A DNA stretch of 64,000 nt from Bdellovibrionales bacterium. Lineage in GTDB: Bacteria; Bdellovibrionota; Bdellovibrionia; Bdellovibrionales; Bdellovibrionaceae. The stretch covers positions 124,001-188,000 of the forward strand of contig JADJOV010000023.1 in the NCBI GenBank assembly GCA_016713585.1. Reading direction: 5' to 3'. The notes beneath the pieces are model-generated. The model saw only the letters and a list, made by a program, of their open reading frames with translations. It was not told the origin of the DNA and ran no database searches. Shown piece by piece: positions 46,436 through 56,199 of this stretch (positions within the stretch are counted from its first letter, which is position 1; each line of letters starts with the position of its first letter). A program made the position numbers and the translations under genes.

Positions 46436-49225
46436 GTGAGATTTTTTTGCCTTCTCCATTTAGTCATTTTGATTTCTTCAAGTCGCGCACTTGGAGCCAC
46501 CGCAGGCATCACCTATTATGGACGTATGGTTGCTCCGAATGGCCAATCCGTCGTGGGAACTTCGGTTCAATTCAAACTACAGCTTCGTACACCGGGAAGC
46601 GAGAACTGCCTCCTCTATGAAGAAACTCAAACTAAAGACCTTTCGCAAACGGACGGGATCTTTTCTATTACAATAGGTGACGGATCTGGAGCCCGTCTTG
46701 ATTCAAGTGGCTATAGCATCGATCAGGTTTTCGCCAATCGCGGAATGTTTACATTACCGTCTGGACAATGCACCTACGGAACAACATGGACTCCGAATCC
46801 CAGCGATGGGCGCAGAATCGAAGTTTTGTTCAACGATGGAACCTTTGAAGCAGGGACCTGGGAGCAGGCACCTCCCGTTCCGATCAATTTTATTCCCATG
46901 GCCATTGAAGCTATGCAAGTGGGGGGATACAAAAAAGAGCAGCTTCTGAAGATTGCCGATGGAGTTTCCACAACTGGAACTGAATTAAATACCGCTTCAT
47001 GGACCGAGCTTCTAGCTCTAATCAATGGAACCACAACCCAATATGTAAAATCAGGTTCAGCCAATTTCACCGCGGCGCCACAGTGGAATGGAGTCCCATC
47101 TGGAGCCAACGATCTTGTAAATAAAACCTATGTAGATGCGCAAGTTGCGGCAGGATTGCCAAACGTTGGAACAGCCGGCACATACACAAAAGTGACAACA
47201 GATACCAAAGGTCGAGTGACCTCTGGGGCTGCCTTGGTAGAAGGGGACATCCCTACTCTTTCAACTGCAGGCAAAGTTAGCGGTAGCGCTCTCAATTCAG
47301 GAACCATTGGAGGGACCACGGCCTTCAGCACCTCTGGAAACCTTGTAACCACGGGCACTGTTCAGGGTGCCACTGTGAGTGGAACGAACTTACGCGCCTA
47401 CAATGGCACTAGTTATGTCCAGCTAGCGGCCCCCGCCCTGGGTAGCAATGTGAATTTTTCGTTGCCAGCAGCAGATGGTGCCGCCGGCACTTTAATGAAA
47501 ACTAACGGCGCGGGGCAGTTAAGTTTTGCTGCGCTCAGCGGGTCTGATATTCCAAGTCTCGATACTGCAAAAATCACTACGGGCACCCTGCCTGTTGCCC
47601 GCGGAGGCACTGGGCTCGCTAGCTATGGAAACAACAGCGTCTTGGTTTCAAATGGAACCGGGTCTGCGATAAGCTCTTTGAACTGCGCTCTTGGCGAAGT
47701 GATCAAGTTTGATGTGTCAGGGTTTGCGGGCTGTGGAACTGATAGCACAGGATCAGCGAGCCAGTGGACGACGGCCGGGTCGGATATCAATTATACCGCA
47801 GGGAAAGTCGGGATTGGCACAACTACTCCGGCCTCCACTCTGGAAATAAGCGGTGATCTAACCTTTACAACCGCTGCGAATCGAAAAATTCAGGTGGGAA
47901 CGGCTGCCTCTGGCAACGGATTTAACCTTGATATCAAAGCTGGTAACGGCTTCGCTTCATTTGGTGGCGGAGCCTTAAATCTTTCTGCCGGTAATGCAAC
48001 CTGGTCAGGACAGGGAGCTGCTGTTCTTTTGAATGCGTCAACCACTCATGGTGGGTCGGTCATGGTCACAGGTGGCAATGGCGACTTCGGGTTTGGAACG
48101 TCGACAGGGGGTAACATCTATTTGATTGGGGGGGGAGGTTTTGCTGCAAATGGCGATGTCATTCTTGGGCACAATGGAACAACAGCCAGAGGCAATATCG
48201 GAGTGGGAAAATTGGCTCCGGCCGCAAAGCTCGAGGTCAGTGGCGAAGTCAAAATCGGTGAAACTGGACTTGCCTGTTCTGTAACAACCAAAGGTTCCAT
48301 CCGCTACAACAACACAACCAGTGTGCTTGAATTCTGCAATGGCACTGGCTGGAACCTCATTCAGGCGGCAGCTTGCACAGATCCAAATCCAAGTGTTTTC
48401 TTGTTTACCAATCAGCCAAATGCGACGGCCTCATCTTTGACTGCCTCTGACATTATTCAAATTTCCGGAATCAATTGTTCAGTTCCAGTCACAATCTCTG
48501 GGCAGGGTTCGCCCGAGTACCAGATTTGTAGTGACTCCGGCTGCTCGACTGTCCTTCAAGGGTGGACCTCAGGTCCAAGCAGTATTTCAAATGGTCAGTA
48601 TCTACAAACCCGCCTCACGACTGATAGTACAGGGGGCGCGACATTTCAGGCCACACTTATTATCGGATCAGGTGCCAGTGTTTGGAGCGTGACCAATGCC
48701 GGTGGCGACTGCACGGGCTCTCCAAGTCCAGGAACTGTGTGCGCTGACGGCACAATTTATGCGGGCCTCAGTCCTGATGCAGGCGGAGTCAAAATGTTTA
48801 CGACCCGTTGTGACTTTGGCCAAACCTGGGACGGTTCAAATTGCACAGGCGTACGATCCCTATTGAGTTGGAATAACGGAGTCTATGCTGCAATCACAAC
48901 TTCCTTTGCCAGCAGCTTCACAGGCAAAATAAACTCCGCTGGCTTAGCGGCCCTGGTCGGTGGGCCTGCCCCGTACATTGCAGCACTGAACTGTGAAAAT
49001 CTAAACGTCAATGGCAATACTGACTGGTATTTACCTGCCAGCGGTGAGCTTCAAGTGCTCTCTGCAAACCGAACTGTGATTAGAAATTTTGATGTGAGTG
49101 GCGTTAGATATTGGTCGTCAACCGAATCTACTTCCCCTACGGCGGCGGCCGTGATCATTAGCACCGGCAGTACTCCAATTATAGTAAAGGAAACATCCGT
49201 GTATGTTCGCTGTGTACGACGTTAA
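46436..49225 (+). CDS. Large exported fibre-like protein with DUF1566 (Lcl_C) tip
   Basis: 929 aa from GTG 46436 with a GGGAG ribosome-binding site and a signal peptide (LLHLVILISSSRALG). The N-terminal beta domain (ITYYGRMVAPNGQSVVG, residues 22-160) is followed by a long Gly/Thr/Ser/Asn-rich repetitive shaft with tail-fibre-like motifs (VARGGTGLASYG, GKVGIGTTTPASTLEISG, and again near residue 600). A cysteine-rich segment follows, then a C-terminal DUF1566 domain (about 790-929) with DWYLPASGELQVL, YWSSTES and YVRCVRR. Predicted surface adhesin or receptor-binding fibre, a type expanded in predatory Bdellovibrio. Bounded by duplicated flanks. Confidence 0.82.
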   Translation: MRFFCLLHLVILISSSRALGATAGITYYGRMVAPNGQSVVGTSVQFKLQLRTPGSENCLLYEETQTKDLSQTDGIFSITIGDGSGARLDSSGYSIDQVFANRGMFTLPSGQCTYGTTWTPNPSDGRRIEVLFNDGTFEAGTWEQAPPVPINFIPMAIEAMQVGGYKKEQLLKIADGVSTTGTELNTASWTELLALINGTTTQYVKSGSANFTAAPQWNGVPSGANDLVNKTYVDAQVAAGLPNVGTAGTYTKVTTDTKGRVTSGAALVEGDIPTLSTAGKVSGSALNSGTIGGTTAFSTSGNLVTTGTVQGATVSGTNLRAYNGTSYVQLAAPALGSNVNFSLPAADGAAGTLMKTNGAGQLSFAALSGSDIPSLDTAKITTGTLPVARGGTGLASYGNNSVLVSNGTGSAISSLNCALGEVIKFDVSGFAGCGTDSTGSASQWTTAGSDINYTAGKVGIGTTTPASTLEISGDLTFTTAANRKIQVGTAASGNGFNLDIKAGNGFASFGGGALNLSAGNATWSGQGAAVLLNASTTHGGSVMVTGGNGDFGFGTSTGGNIYLIGGGGFAANGDVILGHNGTTARGNIGVGKLAPAAKLEVSGEVKIGETGLACSVTTKGSIRYNNTTSVLEFCNGTGWNLIQAAACTDPNPSVFLFTNQPNATASSLTASDIIQISGINCSVPVTISGQGSPEYQICSDSGCSTVLQGWTSGPSSISNGQYLQTRLTTDSTGGATFQATLIIGSGASVWSVTNAGGDCTGSPSPGTVCADGTIYAGLSPDAGGVKMFTTRCDFGQTWDGSNCTGVRSLLSWNNGVYAAITTSFASSFTGKINSAGLAALVGGPAPYIAALNCENLNVNGNTDWYLPASGELQVLSANRTVIRNFDVSGVRYWSSTESTSPTAAAVIISTGSTPIIVKETSVYVRCVRR

Positions 49226-49285
49226 GCGATTGCCGTAAGAGGCTTTTCACCGGAGTTGTAAAGGTTTTAACTCCTTGATAACAAA

Positions 49286-50352
49286 CTACGACGGAAGATG
49301 GCCTGAGCCTAAGTGCCTCGACTCATAAGATTGTTTCAGCGGCTGTTGACGTTTTAATGAAGTCACTTGAAGAATCAGACTCTCGAGCCACAAATGACCA
49401 GCTAGCGGAGATGATTTCAGCGCTCGATCAGTTGTGCTTAAAATAACCAAAATCTGCATCAATTGATTCTCGCTCCAGACTCGACCTTGCTCTAAATATT
49501 GATTTAAGAAATAGGGAGGAATTTGGAGAGCCTGCGCTAAGCGCGCCCCATGCAGACCCTGAGTTTGATTTCGCTTGAGCTGAAACAAAATTCGAAAGTG
49601 CCTCGCAAGCAAACTTATCAAACCCACTTCATTTTGCCCCTGATCCAAGACATTCACCAAAAGCTCCAAGGACTTGACTCGGTCCCCATGCCCGAGACTC
49701 GCCACCAAATCAAAAATGCTCTCTTCCCGAGTTTGCGATAGAAAAGATTCTACATCTGTTTGCGTCAATCGGCGTTTTTCACCGATAAAATCTCTTAAAC
49801 TCTTAAGAGCAGACTCAATTTCCAACAAATGAGACCCCACCCGTCGATGAGTTTCATGAATTGCTTCATCATCAATCTCTAATGCCAGATTTTTTGCTAT
49901 ATAGCGAATCCAAGAGGGAATTTGATTTTCAAAGGGTTTTTTGAATTCAAGAACGGTCCCGGTTTCAACCAGAACCTTGAAAATTTTCTTTCGCTTGTCT
50001 ACCCGACTTGCAAAAATCGCAAACACGGTTGAATCGATTGGCTTAAGAAAAAAAGGCGCCAAGGCTTCCCACTGAGAATCTTTCATTTCCTCAGCTTCTT
50101 TAAGTATCACTACTCTGCGCGCAGACATCATGGGCAAAACCTGAAGCGAGTCGATCAGGGATTCAATATCAAGCTCTGCGCCATGGAAAACTTGAAAATT
50201 AAAATCGATATCGTGGGGCTCAAGAAGAGTCCCTTTTAAGAAACTATAGGCCTGCTCTAACAAAAACGGTTCATCACCCGAAATCAGATATAAGGGGGCT
50301 ACAATTCCAGATTCTAAGTCTTTGTAAAATTTTGACTCTCAACAAGTGCCAA
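49286..50352 (-). CDS. holA: DNA polymerase III subunit delta HolA (apparent N-terminal frameshift)
   Basis: About 355 aa. Clamp-loader delta: PLYLISGDEPFLLEQAY at the N-terminus, SARRVVILKEAEEM, and a C-terminal helical collar region LARHFRILFQLKRNQ. The open frame lacks a good start; TTG 50352, adjacent to the lptE stop, begins a second frame (MALVESQ) that joins KFYKDLES if one A is added to an AAAA run near 50335. The last ~25 codons lie in the repeat at 49287-49366, so its C-terminal tail has been replaced by sequence related to the PilZ gene start. Confidence 0.85.
49287..49366. repeat. Copy 2 of ~76-bp imperfect direct repeat
   Basis: Partner of 46230-46305, overlapping the 3' end of holA. 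Confidence 0.7.
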
Positions 50353-50911
50353 TTAGAAACTCTCTGTCATTCTATTAGGGCCTTCCGTCATGAGGTCAAG
50401 CGCAAGCCCTTCAATGTTCTGCCTTCGGGTCGCAAGATTGTAAAGAGGATTGACAGTATTGACTGTCGATAAAGTGACTTGGGGCGCCGGATAGCTCGAC
50501 TCCCCACGAAAATCTCCAGACCACAAAATCTGCTGATCTGATTGCCTCACCAACTTTATGTGCACTTTCATCACAACCCCATAGTTACTAGCTAATACGA
50601 CGCCTTTGGCTAGGTAGGCCGCACTGCCAGCACCACCCTCCTTCAGATCCTTTGCCTGAAAAAACGAGGGATTCAATAGTTCCCATCGCTTTGACTTCGG
50701 CAAGATTTGAATCCACCAATTTGGTCACCTGAGACCTATGAAATTGCTGAATCAAGGCATTTGTTAATGACACTTCAATTCCAGGCTCTTGAGTCTTATT
50801 CTTAAAAACGGGTACGGCGACCTTTGATAACCACCGGGAAGCTGACGCCGAGTGGACTTAAGCTTGTAGGCACATGATGGCAGAAGCACCAGGATTATCG
50901 CGAATCCGCAC
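50353..50911 (-). CDS. lptE: LPS-assembly lipoprotein LptE-like (at least two frameshifts, start uncertain)
   Basis: A joined reading shows a lipoprotein signal (AIILVLLPSC, lipobox Cys), then YKLKSTRRQLPGGYQ, then VAVPVFKNKTQEPGIEVSLT in a second frame, then FFQAKDLKEGGAG in a third after a TTTTTT run near 50668. The PGG-x-VAVPVFxNxTxEPGIE pattern is characteristic of LptE, the outer-membrane plug of the LPS translocon. The position directly before holA matches the usual lptE-holA order. No clean start codon; GTG near 50911 is a guess. Product about 185 aa. Confidence 0.72.
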
Positions 50912-50938
50912 CAAAATTAGAAAACAATTTGCTCAGAG

Positions 50939-50966
50939 TTGCCATCGCCACAAAGTTGAGTATAAA
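50939..50966 (+). promoter_or_regulatory. Sigma-70-like promoter for the serine-pathway genes
   Basis: TTGCCA (50939-50944), 16-nt spacer, TATAAA (50961-50966), 33 nt before the ATG at 51000. Confidence 0.5.
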
Positions 50967-50999
50967 ATCCGTGAAATTTCAAGGGGAAAAAAGGCAGTC

Positions 51000-52188
51000 A
51001 TGAATAATGAGAGAACTAATGAAAAAAACGGTGAAAAGCTTTATGACTATAGCCTCCTCGCCCCCGGCCCCGTAAATCTTCACCCTGATGTTCGCCAGGC
51101 CCTGGCGCTACCGATGATTCATCATAGAACCCCGCAATTTGATGAAATCCTTAAACGAGTCCTCACTCGACTGAAGTTGGTTTTTGGAACTGACCAAGCT
51201 GTTTATATGCATTCATCCACGGGCTCCGGGGGCATGGAATCACTTTTGGTGAATGTCCTGTCCCCTGAAGATCAAGTCTTAGTGGTCATCTCTGGGAAAT
51301 TTGGCGAGCGTTGGGCCGAAATGGCCGAAGCTTTTGGCGCTCATGTCACAACCCTTTCTGTTCCTTGGGGCGAAAGTGTTAAGCCTCAAGCTGTCCGCGA
51401 AGCTCTAGAAAAAAATCCAAAGATCCGCGCGGTCCTTTGTCAGGCCTGCGAGACTAGTACGGGCGCCGCGCACCCTATTCAGGAACTTGGACAGATCATT
51501 TCTGAGTTCCCGAACTGCCTCTTTTTGGTCGATGGAATCACTGCGGTTGGGGCCTTTCCGCTGCCTATGGATGAATACAAAATCGATGGCCTCGTCGCCG
51601 GCTCGCAAAAGGCCTTTATGCTTCCGACGGGACTGGCCTTTGTGAGCTTTTCACAGAAGGCCCAGGCCCGCTTTTCAGAAGCCAAAATGAAACGTTATTA
51701 TTTTGATATTCGACGCGAGCAGAAAGCAAATCTTCAAGGTGAGACTTTTTTTAGCTCGTCAGTGATTTTGGTGCGAGCCCTTGATGTGGTGCTTGACTTG
51801 ATTCTAGCGAAGGGCCTGCCTACCCTTTACGAGGAAATTCAAAACCGCGCACAGCTCACCAGGCATATTGCTCCCTTACTTGGATTCAAAATCTATCCAC
51901 ATTGTCCAAGCAATTCACTCACTGCGCTCACTGTTCCTGCTGGAGTCGATGGACAGCAGGTTCGTGCCTATCTTGAAAAACATTAGCAGTATCACAATTA
52001 TGGGCGGCCAAGATCAGGCGAAAGGTAAAATTATCCGGATTGGCCATATGGGATATATTTTGCCTCAAGAAATGGATTCCCTGTTTGAATGCCTTACCTT
52101 GACTCTAGCCGCTCTCAATCATCCAGTGAGTCCCGTGGCACTTCTTCAAGCGACTGCCGCAATCAGGACCCAAGGAAAAAATACTTGA
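51000..52188 (+). CDS. Class V aminotransferase, serine/alanine-glyoxylate type (one apparent frameshift)
   Basis: About 395 aa. PLP-enzyme features: YSLLAPGPVNLHPDV at the N-terminus, STGSGGMESLLVNV, and the Schiff-base lysine in SQKAFMLPTGLAF. The frame breaks at an AAAAA run near 51980 and continues ITIMGGQDQAKGKIIRIGHMG to the stop at 52188. The stop overlaps the serA start (TGATG). Pairing with serA suggests it converts 3-phosphohydroxypyruvate to phosphoserine in place of SerC, or serves glyoxylate transamination; inferred from context. The start at 51000 is chosen over an upstream ATG lacking conserved sequence. Confidence 0.85.
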
Positions 52189-53195
52189 TGAAAAAACGAA
52201 TCCTGATCACTGAACGCTTTGCCCAAGACAGCCTCTCTTTTTTGCAACAAACTCCAGGCTTTGAAGTTTTGAGGTCAAAAATCCCAGGCACCATTGATCC
52301 TGCCCTGCTTGTAACGAGTCATGCTCTGTTGATTCGTTCACAAACCTTGATCACCGATAAACTCCTGGAGCAAGCCAAAAATCTGCAATTGATAATTACT
52401 AGCACGAGTGGCTTCGATCACATTGACCTAGCTGCCGCCGCAAAATGGGGTATCACAGTCATGCACACTCCGACCGCCCATATTGAAAGTGCGGCGCAGC
52501 TGACCTGGGGACTGGTTCTGGCGTGTAGCTCGCGAATTTTCGAAGCAAGCAAGATGGTTAAAGCCGGCCTCTGGGATCGAAATCAGTTGATTGGTTTTGA
52601 GCTGGCGGGCCAAAATTATGGCATCATTGGACTCGGTCGAATCGGAACCCGAGTGGCACAGATGGCCCAAACTTTCGGTATGACCGTGGCCGCTTATGAC
52701 CCCTACCAAGATGAAGAAGTCTTTGCCCAACACAAGGTCGCAAGACTCTCCTATGAAGAGATTCTCAGAACGTCGGATGTGATTAGTTTTCATGTGCCTC
52801 AAACACCAGAAACCAAATACATGCTTCGAAGGTCCCAATTCGAATTTATTCGCCGTGGGACAATTTTAGTCAATACGTCTAGGGGAATGGTGATTCACGA
52901 AGCTGACCTCTGTGAGGCCCTCGAGCAAGGGTGGATACGGTCTGCCGGGCTCGATGTTTTCGAAAAGGAGCCTCTGCCGCGAACCTCAAAATTGCTGAAC
53001 TACCCCCAAGTTTTATTAACCCCTCATATTGGTGCAAATACGGAGGAGGCTTTCCATAAAGCCTCCCAGGCCGCTGCAAATAAATGTGTTCGGTTCTTTG
53101 GAGACGGTACCACCAGTGAAACCCTCCCCCCAAAGGCAAGCTGGTACGGCGCGCCTGCGCCATTCGCGCCGCTTCATGATCCCTCAAATGGATAA
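52188..53195 (+). CDS. serA: D-3-phosphoglycerate dehydrogenase (short form)
   Basis: 335 aa D-isomer 2-hydroxyacid dehydrogenase. NAD-binding GIIGLGRIGTRVAQ (about residues 146-159), catalytic Arg in NTSRGMVIHE, Glu in LDVFEKEPLP, and His in TPHIGANTEEA. It lacks the C-terminal ACT regulatory domain, so it is the short form. Catalyses the first step of serine synthesis. Translationally coupled to the aminotransferase. Upstream in-frame ATGs lie inside the previous gene and are rejected. Confidence 0.88.
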   Translation: MKKRILITERFAQDSLSFLQQTPGFEVLRSKIPGTIDPALLVTSHALLIRSQTLITDKLLEQAKNLQLIITSTSGFDHIDLAAAAKWGITVMHTPTAHIESAAQLTWGLVLACSSRIFEASKMVKAGLWDRNQLIGFELAGQNYGIIGLGRIGTRVAQMAQTFGMTVAAYDPYQDEEVFAQHKVARLSYEEILRTSDVISFHVPQTPETKYMLRRSQFEFIRRGTILVNTSRGMVIHEADLCEALEQGWIRSAGLDVFEKEPLPRTSKLLNYPQVLLTPHIGANTEEAFHKASQAAANKCVRFFGDGTTSETLPPKASWYGAPAPFAPLHDPSNG

Positions 53196-53365
53196 AAGAC
53201 ATGGACAGGGCCTGTTTGGTTTGGGATTCTGCCCCCCGGCCGTTTGGATTCACTAAAAAGAGCTAAATAGTGGAATAGCGGAATTTATGAATATTACTAA
53301 ATTTACGGATATAACGGAAAAAACGAAAATAAAAATAAAACAACGCGGAAGAGGAGAGACTCAGC

Positions 53366-54664
53366 ATGCCAGGATTTGTAGTTGTCGGCGCCCAGTGGGG
53401 CGATGAGGGCAAAGGAAAATTAGTTGATGTCTTTGCTGAAAAATCTGACCTTGTTGTCCGCTATCAAGGCGGCGCTAACGCCGGTCATACCCTGGTTGTG
53501 AACGGAAAAAAAACTGTTTTGCACCTAATCCCGTCTGGAATTCTTCATCCAAAAACTCAATGCGTAATTGCTCCGGGGGTTGTTGTGGATGTTTTTGGTT
53601 TGGTTAACGAAATTAAAATGGTCAAGGCCAACGGGTACCTTAGGGATCCCAGCCAATTGAAGGTCTCTGACAATGCAACTCTCCTCCTCCCCTACCACAA
53701 ACTTCTCGACGCCGCCCGAGAAAAAGATTTAGCAGAAGGAAAAATTGGAACGACTGGCAAGGGCATTGGACCTGCTTATGAGGACCGCGCTTCTCGTCGG
53801 GCCTTATTGATGGCGGATTTGTTTGAGCCGGAAACACTGAAGGCCAAACTTGAATTTGCCATTGGCGAAAAAAATCACCTCCTGAAAAATATGTACCAAA
53901 CGGAAGGGACAGATCCCGTCGCTCTCACTCAGGAGCTCCTTGAAATTGCCCGGGAACTGGCGCCCTATCGCTGCGACGATACCTCTTTGTTTGTCGATAA
54001 ATATCTCAAAGAAAATGGGCGAGTTATTTTTGAGGGGGCCCAGGGCGCAATGCTAGATAATTTCCATGGCTCTTACCCCTTTGTGACATCATCCTCGACT
54101 GTCGCGGGATCAGCGTGCACTGGGACCGGACTTGGTCCGTCTAGAATCAAGACCGTCACAGGGGTCTTTAAGGCCTACACGACTCGCGTTGGCACGGGCC
54201 CTTTCCCAACAGAGTTAGATAACGAGATCGGCGCAAAAATTCGCGCAGAGGGTCATGAATTTGGCGCAACTACAGGTCGACCACGACGGTGTGGATGGCT
54301 GGATTTAGTCGCACTCCGCTATGCGATTCGAATTAATGGGATGACGAATCTTGCTCTTATGAAACTAGATATTTTGAGCGGGCACGATCACGTTGGAATT
54401 TGCAATGCCTACAACCTCAATGGCCAGACACTCACCGAGCTTCCTCCTTCAACTCAGACTCTATCTCGAGTCGAACCTGTCATTGAATGGCTTCCAGGAT
54501 GGAAAGAAGATATTAGTCAAATAACTGAAATGACACAGCTCCCGCCTGCGGCCAAGGCCTACATTGAGTACCTTAAGACCCATATCGATGTGCCAATTGA
54601 AATTGTCTCAGTTGGCCCAGGTCGCGAACAAACTCTTTGGATCCGGCCCTTTTTCGAAGGCTAA
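53366..54664 (+). CDS. purA: Adenylosuccinate synthetase
   Basis: 432 aa, standard length. GAQWGDEGKGKLVD (GTP-binding loop), GGANAGHTLV, GTTGKGIGPAYEDR, and FKAYTTRVGTGPFPTE are all present. Joins IMP and aspartate with GTP in AMP synthesis. GAGGAGAG-type ribosome-binding site 9 nt upstream. Monocistronic by spacing (170 nt before, 270 nt after). Confidence 0.98.
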   Translation: MPGFVVVGAQWGDEGKGKLVDVFAEKSDLVVRYQGGANAGHTLVVNGKKTVLHLIPSGILHPKTQCVIAPGVVVDVFGLVNEIKMVKANGYLRDPSQLKVSDNATLLLPYHKLLDAAREKDLAEGKIGTTGKGIGPAYEDRASRRALLMADLFEPETLKAKLEFAIGEKNHLLKNMYQTEGTDPVALTQELLEIARELAPYRCDDTSLFVDKYLKENGRVIFEGAQGAMLDNFHGSYPFVTSSSTVAGSACTGTGLGPSRIKTVTGVFKAYTTRVGTGPFPTELDNEIGAKIRAEGHEFGATTGRPRRCGWLDLVALRYAIRINGMTNLALMKLDILSGHDHVGICNAYNLNGQTLTELPPSTQTLSRVEPVIEWLPGWKEDISQITEMTQLPPAAKAYIEYLKTHIDVPIEIVSVGPGREQTLWIRPFFEG

Positions 54665-54885
54665 GCACACATCGGCACCTGTTCCCAGATAGGTCTGAAT
54701 AATTTCTATAGGCGACGAAACATGGTGAAACAATCATCGAGGCGTCCTGTCATCGTCTACGATATCTTTGATAAATCGCCTGCTGCAAAATGACGGGTGA
54801 TCGCCGCTATTTTGTAGATAGAATAGGCATACCCATTTCTAGTGAAATTAATTTTACAAGTCGTCCATTTTTTTGGAAGAACCAG

Positions 54886-54906
54886 TTGACGCCTGCGTTT
54901 TTTTAT
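54886..54906 (+). promoter_or_regulatory. Putative promoter for the tRNA pair
   Basis: TTGACG at 54886-54891 with a weak -10-like TACAGA beginning at 54907, about 23 nt before the first tRNA. Confidence 0.35.
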
Positions 54907-54934
54907 TACAGATTGAGCCGCTCATCACGTAAGT

Positions 54935-55010
54935 GGTTCGCTAGCTCAGCTGGTAGAGCATTTCACTTTTAATGAAGGGGTCGATGGTTCGAATCCATCG
55001 CGAGCCACCA
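54935..55010 (+). tRNA. tRNA-Lys (TTT)
   Basis: 76 nt cloverleaf: acceptor GGTTCGC pairs with GCGAGCC (one G-U), D-arm GCTC-AGCTGGTAGAGC, anticodon loop CTTTTAA with TTT, T-arm GGTTCGAATCC, and encoded CCA. Confidence 0.97.
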
Positions 55011-55042
55011 ATTTAAACTTCGTGATAAGAACTTGCGCCAGA

Positions 55043-55118
55043 GTTCCCATCGTCTAGTGGCCTAGGACACCTCCCTTTCACGGAGGATACACCGGTTCGA
55101 ATCCGGTTGGGAACGCCA
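55043..55118 (+). tRNA. tRNA-Glu (TTC)
   Basis: 76 nt cloverleaf: acceptor GTTCCCA pairs with TGGGAAC, anticodon stem CCTCC/GGAGG around loop CTTTCAC with TTC, T-arm CCGGTTCGAATCCGG, followed by GCCA. Lies 32 nt after tRNA-Lys, likely co-transcribed. Confidence 0.97.
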
Positions 55119-55138
55119 ATTTTCGCCCAAAGCGATGA

Positions 55139-56098
55139 CTACCGAACCGGCTTTTTTCTGATCTTTCGCTTACGTTCTCGGCCAAGAAGATACTTCTCCA
55201 GCGATTCTATACTGCTCACCCAGTTTCTTCCTTCTTTGTGGGCTTCTAATTTCCCATTTCGAGCTAGCAAATTGAGGTATTTTTCAGAAAAAGGACTTTT
55301 TTCTGCGACCATCGAAAGAGGTAGGAGTTTTGCTTTTTGTGAGATGGGACTGTTAAAGGCCTTGAGATACAAGCTCATTGATCTTTCGACGGCTTGAGCA
55401 ATAAATCTTTCCATATCGGCTGACTGCCCCTGATCGGCTTTTTCCAAGGCGCGGTAGTACTTTTGGCGATCATTTTTTAAAATAACAACAAGTGGATATC
55501 CGTTCTGCATAAGGATCAGGTTCATAAACAATCTGGCTGTTCGCCCATTCCCATCCGTAAAGGGATGAATTTGTACCAGCTTGTGATGGGCCTTCGCCGC
55601 AAGCTCAACAGGATGCAGGACCTTTGCATTCTTTTTTATCCACACAATCAAATCCCGCATCAGATGCGCTACCTCAAATGCTTCCGGAGGTTTATGCTTT
55701 GATCCGGCAATCATCACACTTCCCTTCCGGTAATTTCCGGCATCTTCAACATCTAAATCTCTTACGATTAATTTTTGCAGAGAACGCACAAGCTGTTCAC
55801 TCATGGTATGACGTTTCTCGTGCTCAATCAGTTCATAAAGAAAATGAATCGCCTCGTGATGGTTTTTTGCTTCAAGATGATCCTGTAGGGATTTGCCTTT
55901 GACGGTAAGGCCATCATTAATCACAAGAAAGGTTTCTTTAAGGGTCAATTTATTACCCTCAATGGCGTTTGAATTATAGGTCATCTCGAGTGAAAACTGC
56001 TCTTTTAGTTTTACAACAATGGCTGGAGACAAAGGTCTTTGCGAATGGATCAGTTTATACTTCTCGTCGATTCTGACAAGCATTCGCTCCGGAATCAT
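55139..56098 (-). CDS. Fic-domain AMP-transferase with N-terminal inhibitory motif
   Basis: 319 aa. The Fic core motif HPFTDGNGR is at residues 178-186 (HPFx[D/E]GNGR with all catalytic residues). An inhibitory helix motif SNAIEG at 43-48 matches [ST]xxxE[GN] and places it with class II (self-inhibited) Fic proteins. The C-terminal ~60 residues resemble a winged helix followed by a basic tail. Transfers AMP or a related group to target proteins; the target is unknown. Expressed as a single gene, with an inverted repeat around its promoter and ribosome-binding site. Confidence 0.92.
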   Translation of the reverse strand: MIPERMLVRIDEKYKLIHSQRPLSPAIVVKLKEQFSLEMTYNSNAIEGNKLTLKETFLVINDGLTVKGKSLQDHLEAKNHHEAIHFLYELIEHEKRHTMSEQLVRSLQKLIVRDLDVEDAGNYRKGSVMIAGSKHKPPEAFEVAHLMRDLIVWIKKNAKVLHPVELAAKAHHKLVQIHPFTDGNGRTARLFMNLILMQNGYPLVVILKNDRQKYYRALEKADQGQSADMERFIAQAVERSMSLYLKAFNSPISQKAKLLPLSMVAEKSPFSEKYLNLLARNGKLEAHKEGRNWVSSIESLEKYLLGRERKRKIRKKPVR

Positions 56099-56106
56099 GA
56101 TTCTCC

Positions 56107-56147
56107 TTAATATGGCTTGACTTTATAAGTATCATAAACCATATTAA
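56107..56147 (-). promoter_or_regulatory. Inverted repeat over the Fic promoter and leader
   Basis: Perfect 9-bp arms TTAATATGG and CCATATTAA (56107-56115, 56139-56147) separated by 23 nt. The arm nearest the gene abuts the AAGGAG ribosome-binding site, and the spacer and left flank hold TATGAT-like -10 sequences. May be an operator or an mRNA hairpin controlling translation. Confidence 0.5.
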
Positions 56148-56199
56148 GTTGCAATAGCTGTTTTGGACCTCATATCTGCAATTCACAAAGGCATTCTTA

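Noticed and set aside
49252..49274. GGAGTT...AACTCC hairpin after the fibre gene as a rho-independent terminator
   Set aside because: Short stem and no T-run following; not convincing.
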